A DNA stretch of 64,000 bases. Source: Rotaria sordida (taxonomy: Eukaryota > Rotifera > Eurotatoria > Philodinida > Philodinidae). The notes under the pieces were generated by a model. That model made no database searches, was not told the DNA's origin, and was given only the letters and a program-made list of their open reading frames with translations. Positions within the stretch are counted from its first letter, which is position 1. Each line of letters starts with the position of its first letter. Both the position numbers and the translations under genes were made by a program. Positions 47,815 through 59,350 of this stretch are shown one piece after another. The DNA lies in NCBI GenBank assembly GCA_905250125.1, contig CAJNOL010000096.1:170584-234583 (forward strand), written 5' to 3'.

Positions 47815-48475
47815 ATCATATATGTTACCAATACGGTTCTTCGGGTCGCATTCACTTTGTCGACAATCATTTTGCCGAAACCACTTTGCCGACAAATTGT
47901 TTTGTCGACAGGTACTTTTTGCCGACAGGTACATTTTGCCGATGCCTTGTTTCGTCGACATCATTTTGCCGACAATTCGTTTTGCCGACAAACTTTGTTC
48001 ATATCTTAGCCTACTAAATCTAATAATTTCCAGGGTACACCGGTAAGAGGTGTATAAACTGGCATCCCGTGAACAAAGGACAAACATACAGATATAAAAA
48101 CTCATCAATGTTAATTTTGGATTTGTCTTTCGTAGACTTAATCACTTCAGCGTACCTGCTTGAAACACTCTCACTGTTTTGACTTGAAGCCATGATTAAA
48201 TTGTAACTTATCTCACGAGTAACAGATGAGTTTTAAAAATTTTCTGGCACAATATAGTCAACAAATTTCAATTTTTTTGACTTTAATTTTTTGTCGACAA
48301 AATAAATAGTCGGTGAAACAAGCCGTCGGCAAAATGTACGTGTCGGCAAAAAGTACCTGTCGACAAAACAATTTGTCGGCAAAGTGGTGTCGACAAAGTG
48401 ATGTGTCGGCAAAGTGATTGTCGGCAAAGTGATACGGACCCAAAAAAAGCAATCTGTATATGATTCATTTAGAAA
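47815..48475. mobile_element. TIR element with arrays of GTCGGCAAA-type repeats
   Basis: The left end contains CGGGTCGCATTCACTTTGTC and the right end, read inward, TGGGTCCGTATCACTTTGCC. Each subterminal region is an array of imperfect 12-20 bp units (TTTTGCCGACA, TTTGTCGACAGGTAC): about eight units at 47,860-47,995 and about nine in the opposite orientation at 48,290-48,440. The middle (48,030-48,230) is unique and non-coding. Similarity between the ends extends weakly outward (ATCATATA on both sides), so the outer boundaries and target duplication are uncertain. Confidence 0.65.
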
Positions 48476-49239
48476 GACTCATCACACATAAGTACAACAT
48501 TAGAACCGCATATAAACATGAGAACCTTGATTTACTGTTTTTTAAATCCTAAATCATCATAAAACCTATCAAAACTATCATGGTCGTCTTCATCATTATG
48601 AACATCAGTATGATTTGAACAAAACTAAATTAAATATTGTAATTTTCGATTTTTCTTGCAGATATCACGTAAATACCGGGAATGAACTGGCATAAATCTG
48701 AAAAGGAAAAAAACAACAAAGTCAGGCAAAGAATGCTATTTAGCGAATACTAGAAAAACTAAATTAGATCACTGTCTATTCATGGTTTGAACATAATTTT
48801 TTTAATAAAAATAAATTTAAAATCTCTCCTACAAAGTGTACATTGTACACTGTGGTTTTTAAACTAAGTGTTCAGCAGCATGTATTTTCACAGCTGCAGA
48901 TGCTTGTACACTTGCCATTAGAAACACTGATGGGTAGTACTGATTGGAAGTTTCTATTGCCATTCCCATGCTGAAGTCATTAAAGTCTTTCTGTATTTGG
49001 ATTGGTCAGATTGTATTCATTATTTTTCAGCATAGACACTTTTTCGAAAAAAAAAATTTCTGCACCAACTACCGTTATTAAAAAGTTTGGCCTATTTAAT
49101 TTTTTCAGAGGTCGTCACACGTAGTGCATTTGATATTGATTCGCTTAAAAAGCTATGCTTTTTTTGCACTGTCGGCTGACTAAATAAACAAAAGCTTTAA
49201 TTCTATTTATTATAATGTATGTTTTTTTTTCTTCTTAGA
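48476..49239. other. No gene seen
   Basis: No supported exon except the acceptor-like CTTCTTAG just before 49239. The palindromic motif GTGTACATTGTACAC lies at about 48,837-48,852. An upstream non-coding exon of the next gene could be here but is not demonstrable. Confidence 0.4.
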
Positions 49240-50549
49240 ATGTCACAACTTATTAACATGACACAAATAATCGATCGAATTGAAAATGCATTACCTAACA
49301 CCAGTACTACCCAGGTCCAATAAAACGGCGTCGTAAACGGCCTGAAACGGCTATAAAACGGCGATTAACGATGTAAAACGTCGATAAACGGCACCGTAAT
49401 CCGTCATACCAGATTACGGAAGCAAAACCGGAAAAAAACGAACGCCGTTTTCTAGTGATAAACGGTGGTCGTAATACGGTATGACGGATTACGGCGAAAT
49501 AAGGCCAAAATTACTGCAGTAATTCGCCGTTTTATAGTCGTTTCAGGCCGGATACGACGCCGTTTCCGACGGCCGGAATGATCCACCTGGGTAAGCTTAA
49601 GACAACACTTGGTGAAATTTATGAAAGTCAATCATCAACATCTGGTAAAAAAAAATCTTTTTCATCATTATTCAAAGAATTACTCGAGTATTTAACTATT
49701 GAATTATCCACAACAACAAACTCGATTCATGATATTCAAATCCAGACCGTTTACGACCAAGTAAAATTAGATCTGGACAAGTGGAAACAAAAATGGTTTC
49801 CATCTACACTTGGTCAAACTAATATTGATGGATTATTTATGGATCTTATTGAGATTATTCAATTCGCCTTTAAAACAGTTTCTACAGTATTCCAAGATGT
49901 ATCAGTAAGATTTATTCTTTTCTTTAATTTCCTTTTTAATTTCTCGGTGCAATTTGTTTAGATAACAACGAATACATTAACAAAAGAAAATAAATTATTA
50001 AATCTTGAAATACAAAAAATGAATGAAGAAAGTAAAAAATTAAATGATTATACAAAAAATATAGAACAAGAAGTTACAAATCTTCGGAACAACGAACTGA
50101 AGAGACAAAGAAAAGAAAAATTGCAAGAAAAGCAAATTTTAATAAGAGATCTCTTCAATATTCCAATACAAAGATTATCTCAAGAAATTGAAAAGCACAA
50201 CTTGAACAAAAATCAAATCAACATCTATTATAAGACAACAATAAATAGCAATAAATTGTCATCTAAACATCCATTATTATACCAAATACTTGATGAAGTA
50301 TCAAAAGAATTTGGAGTGGACGTTGATCAAATGTTAACATGTTTCAAACAGAAAAAACAATCAAATGATACTTTTCATCTTCAGCAAGTAATCAAAGCAT
50401 TTGCAAATGGAAAAAAATGGACGAAAAATTATGATTTAAATGAATTTTTACGTATTCAGGATATGTATCCTCTTGATTCAGAAGATTCACTCCTATTACA
50501 GCCGATATTTAAACAAATGTGCCGAATAATCAACAAAGATAGAAAATAA
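49240..50549 (+). CDS. Coiled-coil protein gene interrupted by a MITE in exon 1
   Basis: Without the MITE, coding pieces 49240-49309, 49594-49904 and 49962-50549 join into a closed frame of 322 residues. The intron is 57 bp, GT-AG. The N-terminus is MSQLINMTQIIDRIENALPN. After the MITE the frame resumes at KLKTTLGEIYES. Residues about 130-200 are a strong coiled coil (TKENKLLNLEIQKMNEES and Lys/Glu-rich sequence after it). The C-terminus is globular (HPLLYQILDEVSKEFGVDVD). I do not recognise the family. The 282-bp MITE stops the native start after about 26 codons, but it brings an ATG at 49578 in frame with KLKTT. A protein lacking the first 24 residues could still be made. The rest has no lesions. 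Confidence 0.6.
49310..49591. mobile_element. 282-bp TA-flanked palindromic MITE in a coding exon
   Basis: It is flanked by TA (49308-49309 and 49592-49593). Ends are CCCAGGTCCAATAAAACGGC and, inward from the right, CCCAGGTGGATCATTCCGGC. The arms share CGGCCTGAAACG and CTATAAAACGGCGA. The centre contains a smaller inverted pair, CCGTAATCCGTCATACCAGA against TATGACGGATTACGG. It is GC-rich relative to the surroundings because of AAACGGCG repeats. It has no coding frame of its own beyond the five codons (MIHLG) it contributes to the downstream gene. Confidence 0.88.
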
Positions 50550-52310
50550 CAACGTAATTTAAAAGATGCAACAAAAGAAAAGGAACTTTATCTTTTTTTA
50601 TTTTATGGATAGTAAACATGTTTTTTTTTTATGAACAAAAAACAAATAAAGGATATTTTGGTTGAAATTTTTTTTTATCATTAACATATAGATACTAAAT
50701 TTAACGGTTACAACAGATTTATTCGTATATAACTATTGTTGTTTATTCATTCATTCTCATATATAAATTGATTAGGGGATTTCGTTTTATTTGTTCAGTC
50801 AGTTAATAACACAGATCAGTTGTTGTTCTAAAGGCCAGAACTAAAATTGCGTTTTATTCTCTAGAATTTGGGTATATTTGTTTTTATTTTTGAAAATATA
50901 CACAGTAGAAAAATAATTAAGTTGACGCGTAAAATATAAATAGGAAAATTTATTGGTTTTTAAAAAAATGTGAATTTTGAGAATTACTTCGGCTCTCGAT
51001 TATGATTCTTGCTGTTACTAAGATAGACTTCGAAAGAAAACTCGATACACGACTTCAATCTGATCTAATTGGCACTACTAATACCAAAATTCTGGAGTTT
51101 TGTTGAATTCGATTCATCAAAATCTTTTTGTTCATTCGAGATGATCCATGAAAAACATGTCAAATTTGTGTTTCTTCTATGCCGAAAATGGGTTTTAGCA
51201 AAGATTAATTTTGCCAAGGCAATCTAAATCATGTAGGAATTCTTCAATTTTTCTGTAATTAGAGATATGAATATTCAAACAAGAAATATAATCGAATTCT
51301 TTAGATTGTCATGGTCACATGGGCGGTAAAAAGTCTGTATTTTACACTGAGGAATAAATTTAAAAAATAATTCTTTATTTATTTCCCTATTAAGAACCTT
51401 TTTGTCCAACAGAAAATCGAAAAATCTCGCAAATATTTGAATATCATTCACAGGAATTTGTATCAAACTGTATATTTTGTCACGTAATTGAGAAGCAACA
51501 ACTTCTGAAGAAGCAGCACATGTGAAAATAAGCTGAAGTAGATAACTGTAGTACTGTTTTCACAGCATGTTCATTCGTTAATTTCATAGTTTTCGTTGTG
51601 TTTGTTGTATCTTTGCTTTCGAGCACGCTTTTGCTGCTGACGATGTATGAGAACGAAAAAAAATATGAAGTATATCGTCAACTGACAATTAAGAGAGCAG
51701 TCGAAATACATAAATATAATACGATCAGAAGGTTGTACCAAAACAAAATCTGCTACAGAGCTTGTTTTGGAAACATTCTCTCTAACAATACCTCAATAAG
51801 TCTTGTGTTTTTGATTGGTTTCGTTTTGTGTTTCCGCTTTTGATTAATCATTTTTTTCATAGTAAACGAAAATTCATATGCAGCTATTCAAAAAAGATGA
51901 GAAAACTTTGTTAACGTATTACTCAAGTAATTCAAGTTTTATTGTTTTTGGATGAGATAGCAATACATGTCAGTGAAGCTTTGGCAAATGGTAATGTGTT
52001 GTTAAAGAGGTTATTCCTCCAATTTCTAAGCATGCCGAAAAATCGAACATAATAGAAAGGCTAGAAGCATTGATAGTTGAATGAAAAAAAAGAAGAATGA
52101 CTGAATTAAATCCCTGTCTAATGTGTTAAAATTTCAGCGAATCTTCAATTCATAATAAAAAGAAGCTTTTGGAGAATTTTCACTCGTGTGACTGTGCGTT
52201 TAGGTTTAAGTACGAATGTTCTGTTATCTTACACCTACACCGTCACATCTACACCTCTTTAGTTTATCTCATTTCAATGTTCACATTCCGTTTTATGATA
52301 TTTAAAATTA
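50550..52310. other. No gene supported
   Basis: Several open frames exist (minus 51,275-51,466 and plus 51,598-51,843), but neither has splice-supported extensions or a recognisable motif. The plus one contains two hydrophobic ends and a charged middle, so a small degraded membrane protein cannot be excluded. Confidence 0.4.
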
Positions 52311-52314
52311 TCTT

Positions 52315-52473
52315 CTAAAATGTCAAAATAAAATAATAACCGTGACCATAACCAATTTGTTCACATAATTGTATTTGAAATGAAGCATTTTCACAAGCTT
52401 CAATAAATTTATCTGGAAACAAATCAATATCTTTATATCGGTCATCGGAATCTTGATCGATTAAAACTCGTGC
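52315..52473 (-). pseudogene. ESD: S-formylglutathione hydrolase, last exon only
   Basis: A single minus-strand exon (acceptor AG at 52474-52475, TAG at 52315-52317) encodes RVLIDQDSDDRYKDIDLF, PDKFIEACENASF and GYGHGYYFILTF. This is the C-terminus of esterase D / S-formylglutathione hydrolase, with the catalytic Asp region (IDQ-x-DD) and the His of the YDHSYYF motif (here YGHGYYF, so the residue before His is changed). The enzyme hydrolyses S-formylglutathione in formaldehyde detoxification. The frame ends a few residues early, with nothing after ATF. All upstream exons are absent: a hAT-like terminus (CAGTGTTTGG) begins 4 bp beyond the acceptor, and then the piggyBac element follows. This is an orphan exon. 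Confidence 0.75.
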
Positions 52474-52477
52474 CTAT

Positions 52478-52603
52478 CAGTGTTTGGATACTTAGCACAG
52501 TACTTGGTACTTTTTAAGCAAAAACACCAAGTGCCAGTACATTTTTGGCAGTACGAGTACGCGTACTTTGTACTTTAAAAATGTACTTTATACTTGTACT
52601 TAA
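52478..52603. mobile_element. hAT-like MITE end with GTACTT repeats, split by piggyBac
   Basis: The sequence begins CAGTGTTTGGATACTTAGCA and continues with repeated GTACTT / AAGTAC motifs, a layout known from hAT MITEs. It is interrupted at TTAA (52600-52603) by the piggyBac element. Related sequence (TTAAGTATTCAAAAGGAATA) resumes at 54773. No opposite end was found. Confidence 0.45.
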
Positions 52604-54772
52604 CCGTTTGGCGCCGGGGCACGCATATATGCGTGTTGAAGCTTTGCACATATTATCGTGATTATAATATTATTTAGGCTTCATCGAAAAGATTTCTCTC
52701 TTTTTTTCTTATCTTGGTAGCACTATTGCATCATCGTTCCGTATAGCTATGTGTATATTATATGCTCTCTCTTGCGTTCTGGCACGCCTGCTTCTCACAT
52801 TCTACTTCGCTCTAATATATTCTGGTGTATTGTCTTTCTTTTCTTTTTCAATGCGTTCTCTCGTATAAATGAAATTGTGATTCTAAACAAGAAGCGACTT
52901 ACATCTTTCGATATATATTCTCACAAAACCAAAATAAATTCTTATTATTCTACACGTGTCTTTCCACATAAACAATTTACTATTCATAACTATTAGGTAA
53001 AACTTTTTGCTGAATATGACAACTTTTACAAACAATGATCCTCATGAAATCCAGATGGATAGTAGATCTGAACACGATTCTGAAATGGAAATTGATGAAG
53101 TGTATTCATCAGACGTGGATAGTGACGAATCATCAGACGAACTAGTACCAAAAGAACAGTCTGTAAATCGGAACTGGAGTAAAACTGCTTTCGAGCCGCA
53201 TCTCTTCCATGTCGACGAACAAAACTCTGGTGTTTCATCAAACATAAGCGCTATGAAGAGCGATATCCCACTTGATTTTTTTGAATTATTGTTTGACGAA
53301 AAACTGATTGATATCGTTGTCGAATAAACAAACAAGTATCAGGTGTTTTCTGCTAATGATATGATACATGATACAGCTTCGCATCAAGCAAAGTGGATAC
53401 CGACAAATTGTTCGGAAATGTACACTTTTCTTGCTACAATTATGCTGATGTCTGTAATTAAAAAGGATGAGATTCATGACTATTGGTCAACCGATCCAAT
53501 GATTGTCACACCTATGTTTGGACAACTATTTTCCAGAGACAGATTTCTTATGCTTTTGGAATACTTCCATTTCAACGATAACTCGAATCAGGTGGTTGCT
53601 GATAGATTGCATAAAATCAAACCAATGATAAATGAGCTACGGAAGAAGTTCAGGTTACTTGTTATTTTATACAAAAATTTATGTATAGACGAATCACTCG
53701 TTCTTTGGAAGGGCCGTTTGACCTTCAAACAGTATACACCAACTAAACGTCATCGATTTGGCATAAAAGTATTCGTCATCTGTGACTGTCAAACAGGAGT
53801 GGTGTTGGATTTCATTGTGTACACTGGTTCTTCTACGGAAGTCAAGCTGGATCAAAACTTAGGAATATCTGGTTCTGTAGTAATGACTTTGATGGAAGCG
53901 TACTTGAACAAAAGGTATTCACTTTTTGTCGATAACTGGTATACTAGCCCTCGTCTATTTGAAAAACTACATGAACTCAAAACCGGTGCATGTGGAACTG
54001 TACGTAAAAGCTGCCTTGGTCTAGTTAAGTTCAGTAAATCGACAAAAGGTGATTTTGACTATAACAACACTAACAATCTAATGGTTTTGAAATGGCAAGG
54101 TAAACGAGAAGTCATTATGTTGTCTACAATTCACAAACCGAGGACGATACAAACACGAAAAACTGATTGACAGACTCAAAAAGTAATTGAAAAACCAGCG
54201 TGTATTGTTCATTACAACGAAAACATGGGCTCAGTTGATAAAACTGACATGCAAATCAGTTTTGTGGAATGCGTTCGAAAAACCGTCAAGTGATATAAAA
54301 AAAAATTTTCTTTCACTTGCTGGATAAATCAACATTGAACGCATATGTGCTATTCAAAGTCAAGCATAAAAAACCTATCCAGTTTGGCGATTTTCGAAAT
54401 GAATTGATTCGACAACTGATTAAAAGACATGCTCAGCCCGAAAATTCAACTGGCCGTCCGCCTATTGGAGATAATCCCATGCGTCTTACTGCACGTCATT
54501 TTCCATCTTTAGTTCCATCAATAGCAATAGGAAAAATTGCACGAAGATCTTGTATAGTTTGCAGTTATACAAGTAGACGAGGGAAAAAACGTACCGATAC
54601 ACGTTATCCATGTGATGTATGTGACGTTGGACTTTGTGTGATAGGTTGTTTTGCAGATTATCATACTCTGAAACATTTCTAAATGCTTCGATATAACAAT
54701 AAAATTTGTTCCAGATATTTTTTGAAAGGAAAAAACATCTTATTTTTTTCAAAAAAACCTGGTGCCAAAGGG
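52604..54772 (+). mobile_element. piggyBac-family transposon, degenerate, TTAA-flanked
   Basis: This 2169-bp element is flanked by TTAA (52600-52603 and 54773-54776). The left end is CCGTTTGGCGCCGGGG. The right end, inward, is CCCTTTGGCACCAGG. A perfect 16-bp palindrome, CACGCATATATGCGTG, directly follows the left end. The right end carries a T-run instead. One transposase gene occupies the right two thirds and is broken (annotated separately). The element inserted into hAT-like MITE sequence next to the esterase D exon. Confidence 0.92.
53016..54682 (+). pseudogene. piggyBac transposase, broken by stops and a frameshift
   Basis: The frame opens at ATG 53016 with an acidic N-terminus (DSEMEIDEVYSSDVDSDESS) and then the DDE/DDD-type core: NLCIDESLVLWKGRL (first Asp), LFVDNWYTSPRLFEKL (second) and NENMGSVDKTDM (third). 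The end is a cysteine-rich RING-like domain (CIVCSYTSRR, CDVCDVGLC, CFADYH), the DNA-binding tail typical of piggyBac. In-frame stops lie at 53325 (TAA), 54168 (TGA) and 54291 (TGA, where Trp is expected before YKK). A one-base gain in the A-run at about 54,297 shifts the frame. All catalytic Asp residues survive, so decay is moderate. Confidence 0.9.
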
Positions 54773-54776
54773 TTAA

Positions 54777-57700
54777 TTAAGTATTCAAAAGGAATACTTC
54801 TCATTTGAGAATATGACAATATTTATTTTATGAAAAATAAAATTCTTTAAAATTTTTGGTTGATTATAAACTCAAGGATTTTATTAATTTTATTTCAATT
54901 GCTAAAATTTGATAGTTAACTTTTAAAGATTTAATTTAAGATAGTTGATATAGAAAATAATTCATTTTTAAAAATTTTAATTAAAACTTTTTTTATTTTA
55001 AGAAAAGTTACTGGACTTTGTAGAGGATGCCAGGTTTTTATCAAAAATAGTTTTTAAATTAAATATCGTCGATTTGCACTAAGGTTAGAAATATTTTAAC
55101 CGAAGTCAAGATAGATATTAACTAGCTGATTATTGTTCTATTATTGACAAATTGGTACTTAAAACCCACCAACAAGAATCATCAATTTGTTCTAAAATCA
55201 GAAAAATTTGAATCTAAGTTAAAGTGACATTTCAAAAAGTTTTTATTATATTTTATGGTAATAATTCAATATTTATTGCGGATGAATGTGTGTGTGAAGA
55301 GAAGACGCCCACCAACACCCAAGTTTCAAAACCGTCTTTATTTGAATATCACTTTCTATGTTTTTGATGTTTCTATATAAATACTCTTACACCTCGATTA
55401 GTTAGTGTCCATTCAATGTTCGATTCGATATCATAACGAGACTTCGATTGTGTGTTCAATCAAAAAGAAAAGAATCTCATGAGAATGATGGTAACAATTA
55501 TGTTTAGCGAACTCTACCAATTGCAGTTAGTTAAAAGTAGAATTGACCGTAGAAATTTTATTAAAATTGTTAGGATTAAATTTTGAAAAATTTAGAAATG
55601 ACAATTTTAAACTTTTGGTTAATTTTTTAAAAATAATTCAAATGTCACAATAAGTTTTCTTAAAATTATCATAAGTAAATTTTCAAAAACTTAAAGAATA
55701 AAAATCTGAACCCTTTGATTTTTTTTATTTCAACAATTTAAATTGAAAATTTAATTGAAATTAAACTTAATAATTTTTGAATTTCGGTTTTATGTTAGCA
55801 AATGAGAAGATACGATTGTATACACGTCGTCATCCTACCGTCGGTCTTATACAAAACAACACACAACATCCCATGTAACCATTTTTAGGTTTTGGAACGC
55901 ATTTCTGAGCGTTTAACGCAATAGAGCTTAACGCGTTCGTACGCGTCCAAAATGCAACATTTTTGGGTATCCAAACGCGTTGAAACTAACGAAACGCATC
56001 TCTACGCTTTTTAGTTATACATATTTGTAACTGTAGCATTACAATTCTTGTAGCAATTTTGAGAAAAAACAAGATTAGGTCTTCATAGAACAAATTTTTC
56101 TTTAACTCCGCTTATTTTTTTGTAAATAAAGTATTCATTTATGTTTTCTTATAACTCAAGAAATTACCTTTATTTTTTAAGATAATGGAGATTTTCTTTT
56201 TTTATTCATCTTAATCTCGTAAAACGTAAAAGTTTCATATGAACTCATTCTTTATTATGAAGAAGAATAAAGGCAAACTAATGTTACGTTTTGAAAATTT
56301 ACTTTGCTGAAGTTTAGATAAAATCAAATAGTTGAAAATGGAAATAACATTCATAGAAATTATTTTTTTATATAGGAACAAGATGATGAACTTAACAATA
56401 ACAGCGTTAAGATCACCGTAGATCGTTTGCGCATTATTTAACCTTTTTGGAAATGAGATACAATAAAACATATACAGTTTTGTCAGCAGTCTAATATTTT
56501 CAGTAAATAATGTGCAAGTAAAAGAGTGAATATGAAAGAAATACTCATGTAACTTGGATTAGTTTTTTTTACATGTAAAGTACAAAAATATTTAAATTTA
56601 AATTTTAAGTTCAAACTAAGTGACTGATTTTTTTTAACTATGAATGATATTTTTAATCATACTAAGATGCAAATAAATTTTATAGAATCTTTCAAAAAGA
56701 ATCAATGGGCATTGAAGCAAATACATTTAAAGAATTGAGTTTTTTATACATGATTATATGCATTTTCTTTCGTCCGACACGTTTGACTCTTTAGTTCAAA
56801 AACTTTTATATTAAGAAACAGAAAAAAATATTAGACTTTAACACATAGATATCATGTGTGATAAGCGCATTCATAAGTAACCCTGATAAAATATTTATTA
56901 CCCATGAACGCATCAAAACACACAGTGACAATAGTGTCGGGATGCGCATTTTACGTTCTGGCTGCATTTAGATCCTGTTTGAAGTTGTTTTTAGTCGCAT
57001 TCAGACGCAGTGCTGTTCTGTTTCAAGTTGTGTTTGAAAACAACCGTACCATTGAGTTTGAGCTACATCTCGAGTCTTTCGTTTCTTCGATTTGTCATAT
57101 AGTTCTATTTCTAATAGGTTTACATGAAAACTAACACTCAAATCCACCTTTCAGTTAAAGTAAACATTTTTGCTTAACTTTTAATCCCTCGAAGATGGAA
57201 ACCACATAAATATGGCTTGGTTCTGAATCACTTTTCAACTGACTTATAAATATCTTCAACAATATTCATCTGGTGTTTTTCAGAACACTGGCTATGGGTT
57301 TTAATTGCTCTCATCCCTTCAAATATTTCTTTTCTCTCCTTGAAATATGATCCTCATATTCTATGAATATCTTACCTGGCAGCTTCGTCGGGTTTCGTTT
57401 TTTCCAAAAATAATCCCATCTTGAAGAGATTGTGTTTTATTTTGTTTTTTGAAATTTAAAATGCTACGTACAACGTATATGCTACACAAGAACAAAATTG
57501 ATTTTGTGAAAAATAGTGGTGGTTGTGACATACTATTATAGATAATAATATGTGCTAATTAGCATGAAAAAGAATTATTTCATATTAAAGAAAATAAAAA
57601 CACATTCATTTAGTATTGAAAAAGAAAAAATTTTATTTTAGTACTTTTAACATTGAATATGGCTGAAAAAATGATACATGAATTGATTTTTCATTTGCTG

Positions 57701-59345
57701 AACTATTTGTAATTATTTTCAAAGTTATCGACCATATTATACAAAAAAAGATAAATAAGAAATGCTATTTTAAGCAAAGAATCATTACGTATTTCATTGT
57801 AAAGTAGATTTTATCGACTTGTATTTGATTATTTAATGATTAAGATAGTCGATATTTCGAATGTGTTCTTGTTCGAAATGATTTATATTGATTGTCAATT
57901 TCTAAATTAGACTGACTCATATTTACAATTATAGTGATATTGTTATCGACGATTAATTCATATATAAGTTCTTTATAAAGTCGTCATGCATAACACTGCT
58001 TTGAAGATAATGCAACTTATATCTAAAAACTAAGGAAGAGAAAATATGTTATTTGCTTTTCATCAATTATCGATCGTCAATATTCCACACACATTCTTTG
58101 CATACTATAAGTAGTTACATTCAAAATTAATTGTTGAATAATACAATCATCAATGTATAAAATGACAATAGTTGAAATGGCTATAATTCTGTATATAGTT
58201 AGAAATCATTGTAGGACGTCTCGTTACCAGCACAGCGGCGAAAAAATTCATTGTGTTTCCGCTAAAATATTAGGATTTGCCTTATATTGCCTCCCTATCC
58301 TATCAATAGAACATTAACCTTTAATCATTCTATGAATACTTTTCTCAAAATGTAAAGGGAGAATTTCTAAGAATCCTCTGATACTTTTGATTTTGTTCTA
58401 CCACCTCTGTTTCTAAAACTACTAAATATGGTGATATAAACAAAAAAAAAAGATGGGTAGGACGAAAAACCATAATAAATAAAGAAGATATTTTAATGAA
58501 TCTCGACCTACCAATAATGTAATTGGAAGCTCGGTAACAACGAGATGTCACTTGTTCTTATGGTGCTTTATATTTCTTCTATTTACTACAATATATTTTT
58601 TTCCCCGATAACACAGAACAAGGAATTCTATGATGCCTCCACAATGAATCGAACTAGAGTGTTTCAATCCTAGATGCAAATATTAAATATAGTCGAGATT
58701 TTGATAATGATCTTTTGTTATTTTGAACATTGGATAACATCTCTATAGTCATACATAGCAAGTAAATTTCTTGATTTTCTCTGCTAATACCAAAGTTTCT
58801 TGTGTTCAAATACTTCTTTATCAATGGTGATAATAACTCTTCATCGTTCATCAGTCCTCCTAGTTCGCACGTAAGAGTAACACGCATCTTCTTTTTTTTC
58901 TTCTTCTCTCTTTTGTGCATACACTATTACCTGTGTTTGTACACATGCCAATTAATCTTCTTTTAGCTTATACAAATTCGATTAATATGATCGTTTCAGC
59001 CATGAATCGAGATGTTTATGGTACTTACATAACTAGTTATTATGGAAATAGAATGTTCTCCATCTAAAATGGTCGGAGAACTATGCTTGTCAAGTCGCCA
59101 ATTGAAATTACTAATATTAACTTAGCATCAACTAATAGATTAGCAATTCTTCAATATTATTATGAATCTGACATTATCTAGAGCAATATCCGTACTCCAT
59201 GACAACTTCAACTTGTCTAAATATTTGCGTATTCATTAACTGCTAAATCTTAATTCCTGTGTAGTAACACTACTTTATCTTTGCATTCCAAATGCACATC
59301 ATCTTGGATAGAACTTGTTAAATTACTTACAAAAATGTTGTTTTT
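54777..59345. other. Long AT-rich stretch, no gene seen
   Basis: No exon with splice support was found. At 55,870-56,010 a patch rich in AACGCGTT / ACGCGT motifs (GCGTTTAACGC, TAACGCGTTCGTACGCGTCC) stands out, and a related GCATT/ACGC-rich patch lies at 56,900-57,090. They may be ends or fragments of an old repeat, but no TIR pair could be aligned. The remainder is unremarkable. Confidence 0.45.
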
Positions 59346-59350
59346 CACAT

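Noticed and set aside
47860..48440. CRISPR-like array
   Set aside because: Repeat units are imperfect, irregularly spaced, inverted between the two sides and within a eukaryotic TIR element. No constant spacer length exists.
48233..48468. Cysteine-rich open frames with repeated CRQ/DKLFC units
   Set aside because: They are translations of the GTCGGCAAA-type repeat array in three frames. The periodicity is from DNA repeats, not a protein family.
51275..51843. Two open frames as small genes
   Set aside because: Neither has splice-supported extension, recognisable motifs or a convincing start. Both are within the range expected by chance in this length.
52751..52996. Open frame left of the piggyBac transposase
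   Set aside because: It lies in the non-coding left flank inside the element, has no homologous motif and stops before the transposase start.
4255..54293. Possible alternative genetic code, because many conserved genes contain in-frame TGA, TAA and TAG
   Set aside because: The PLD, hAT transposase, AbfB and other intact genes contain no internal stops and end at normal stop codons. Stops in the broken copies replace different amino acids and occur with frameshifts and truncations, so ordinary pseudogene decay explains them.
58630..58680. tRNA-like T-arm sequence GAATCGAACT
   Set aside because: No matching acceptor stem, D-arm or anticodon stem could be placed around it on either strand.
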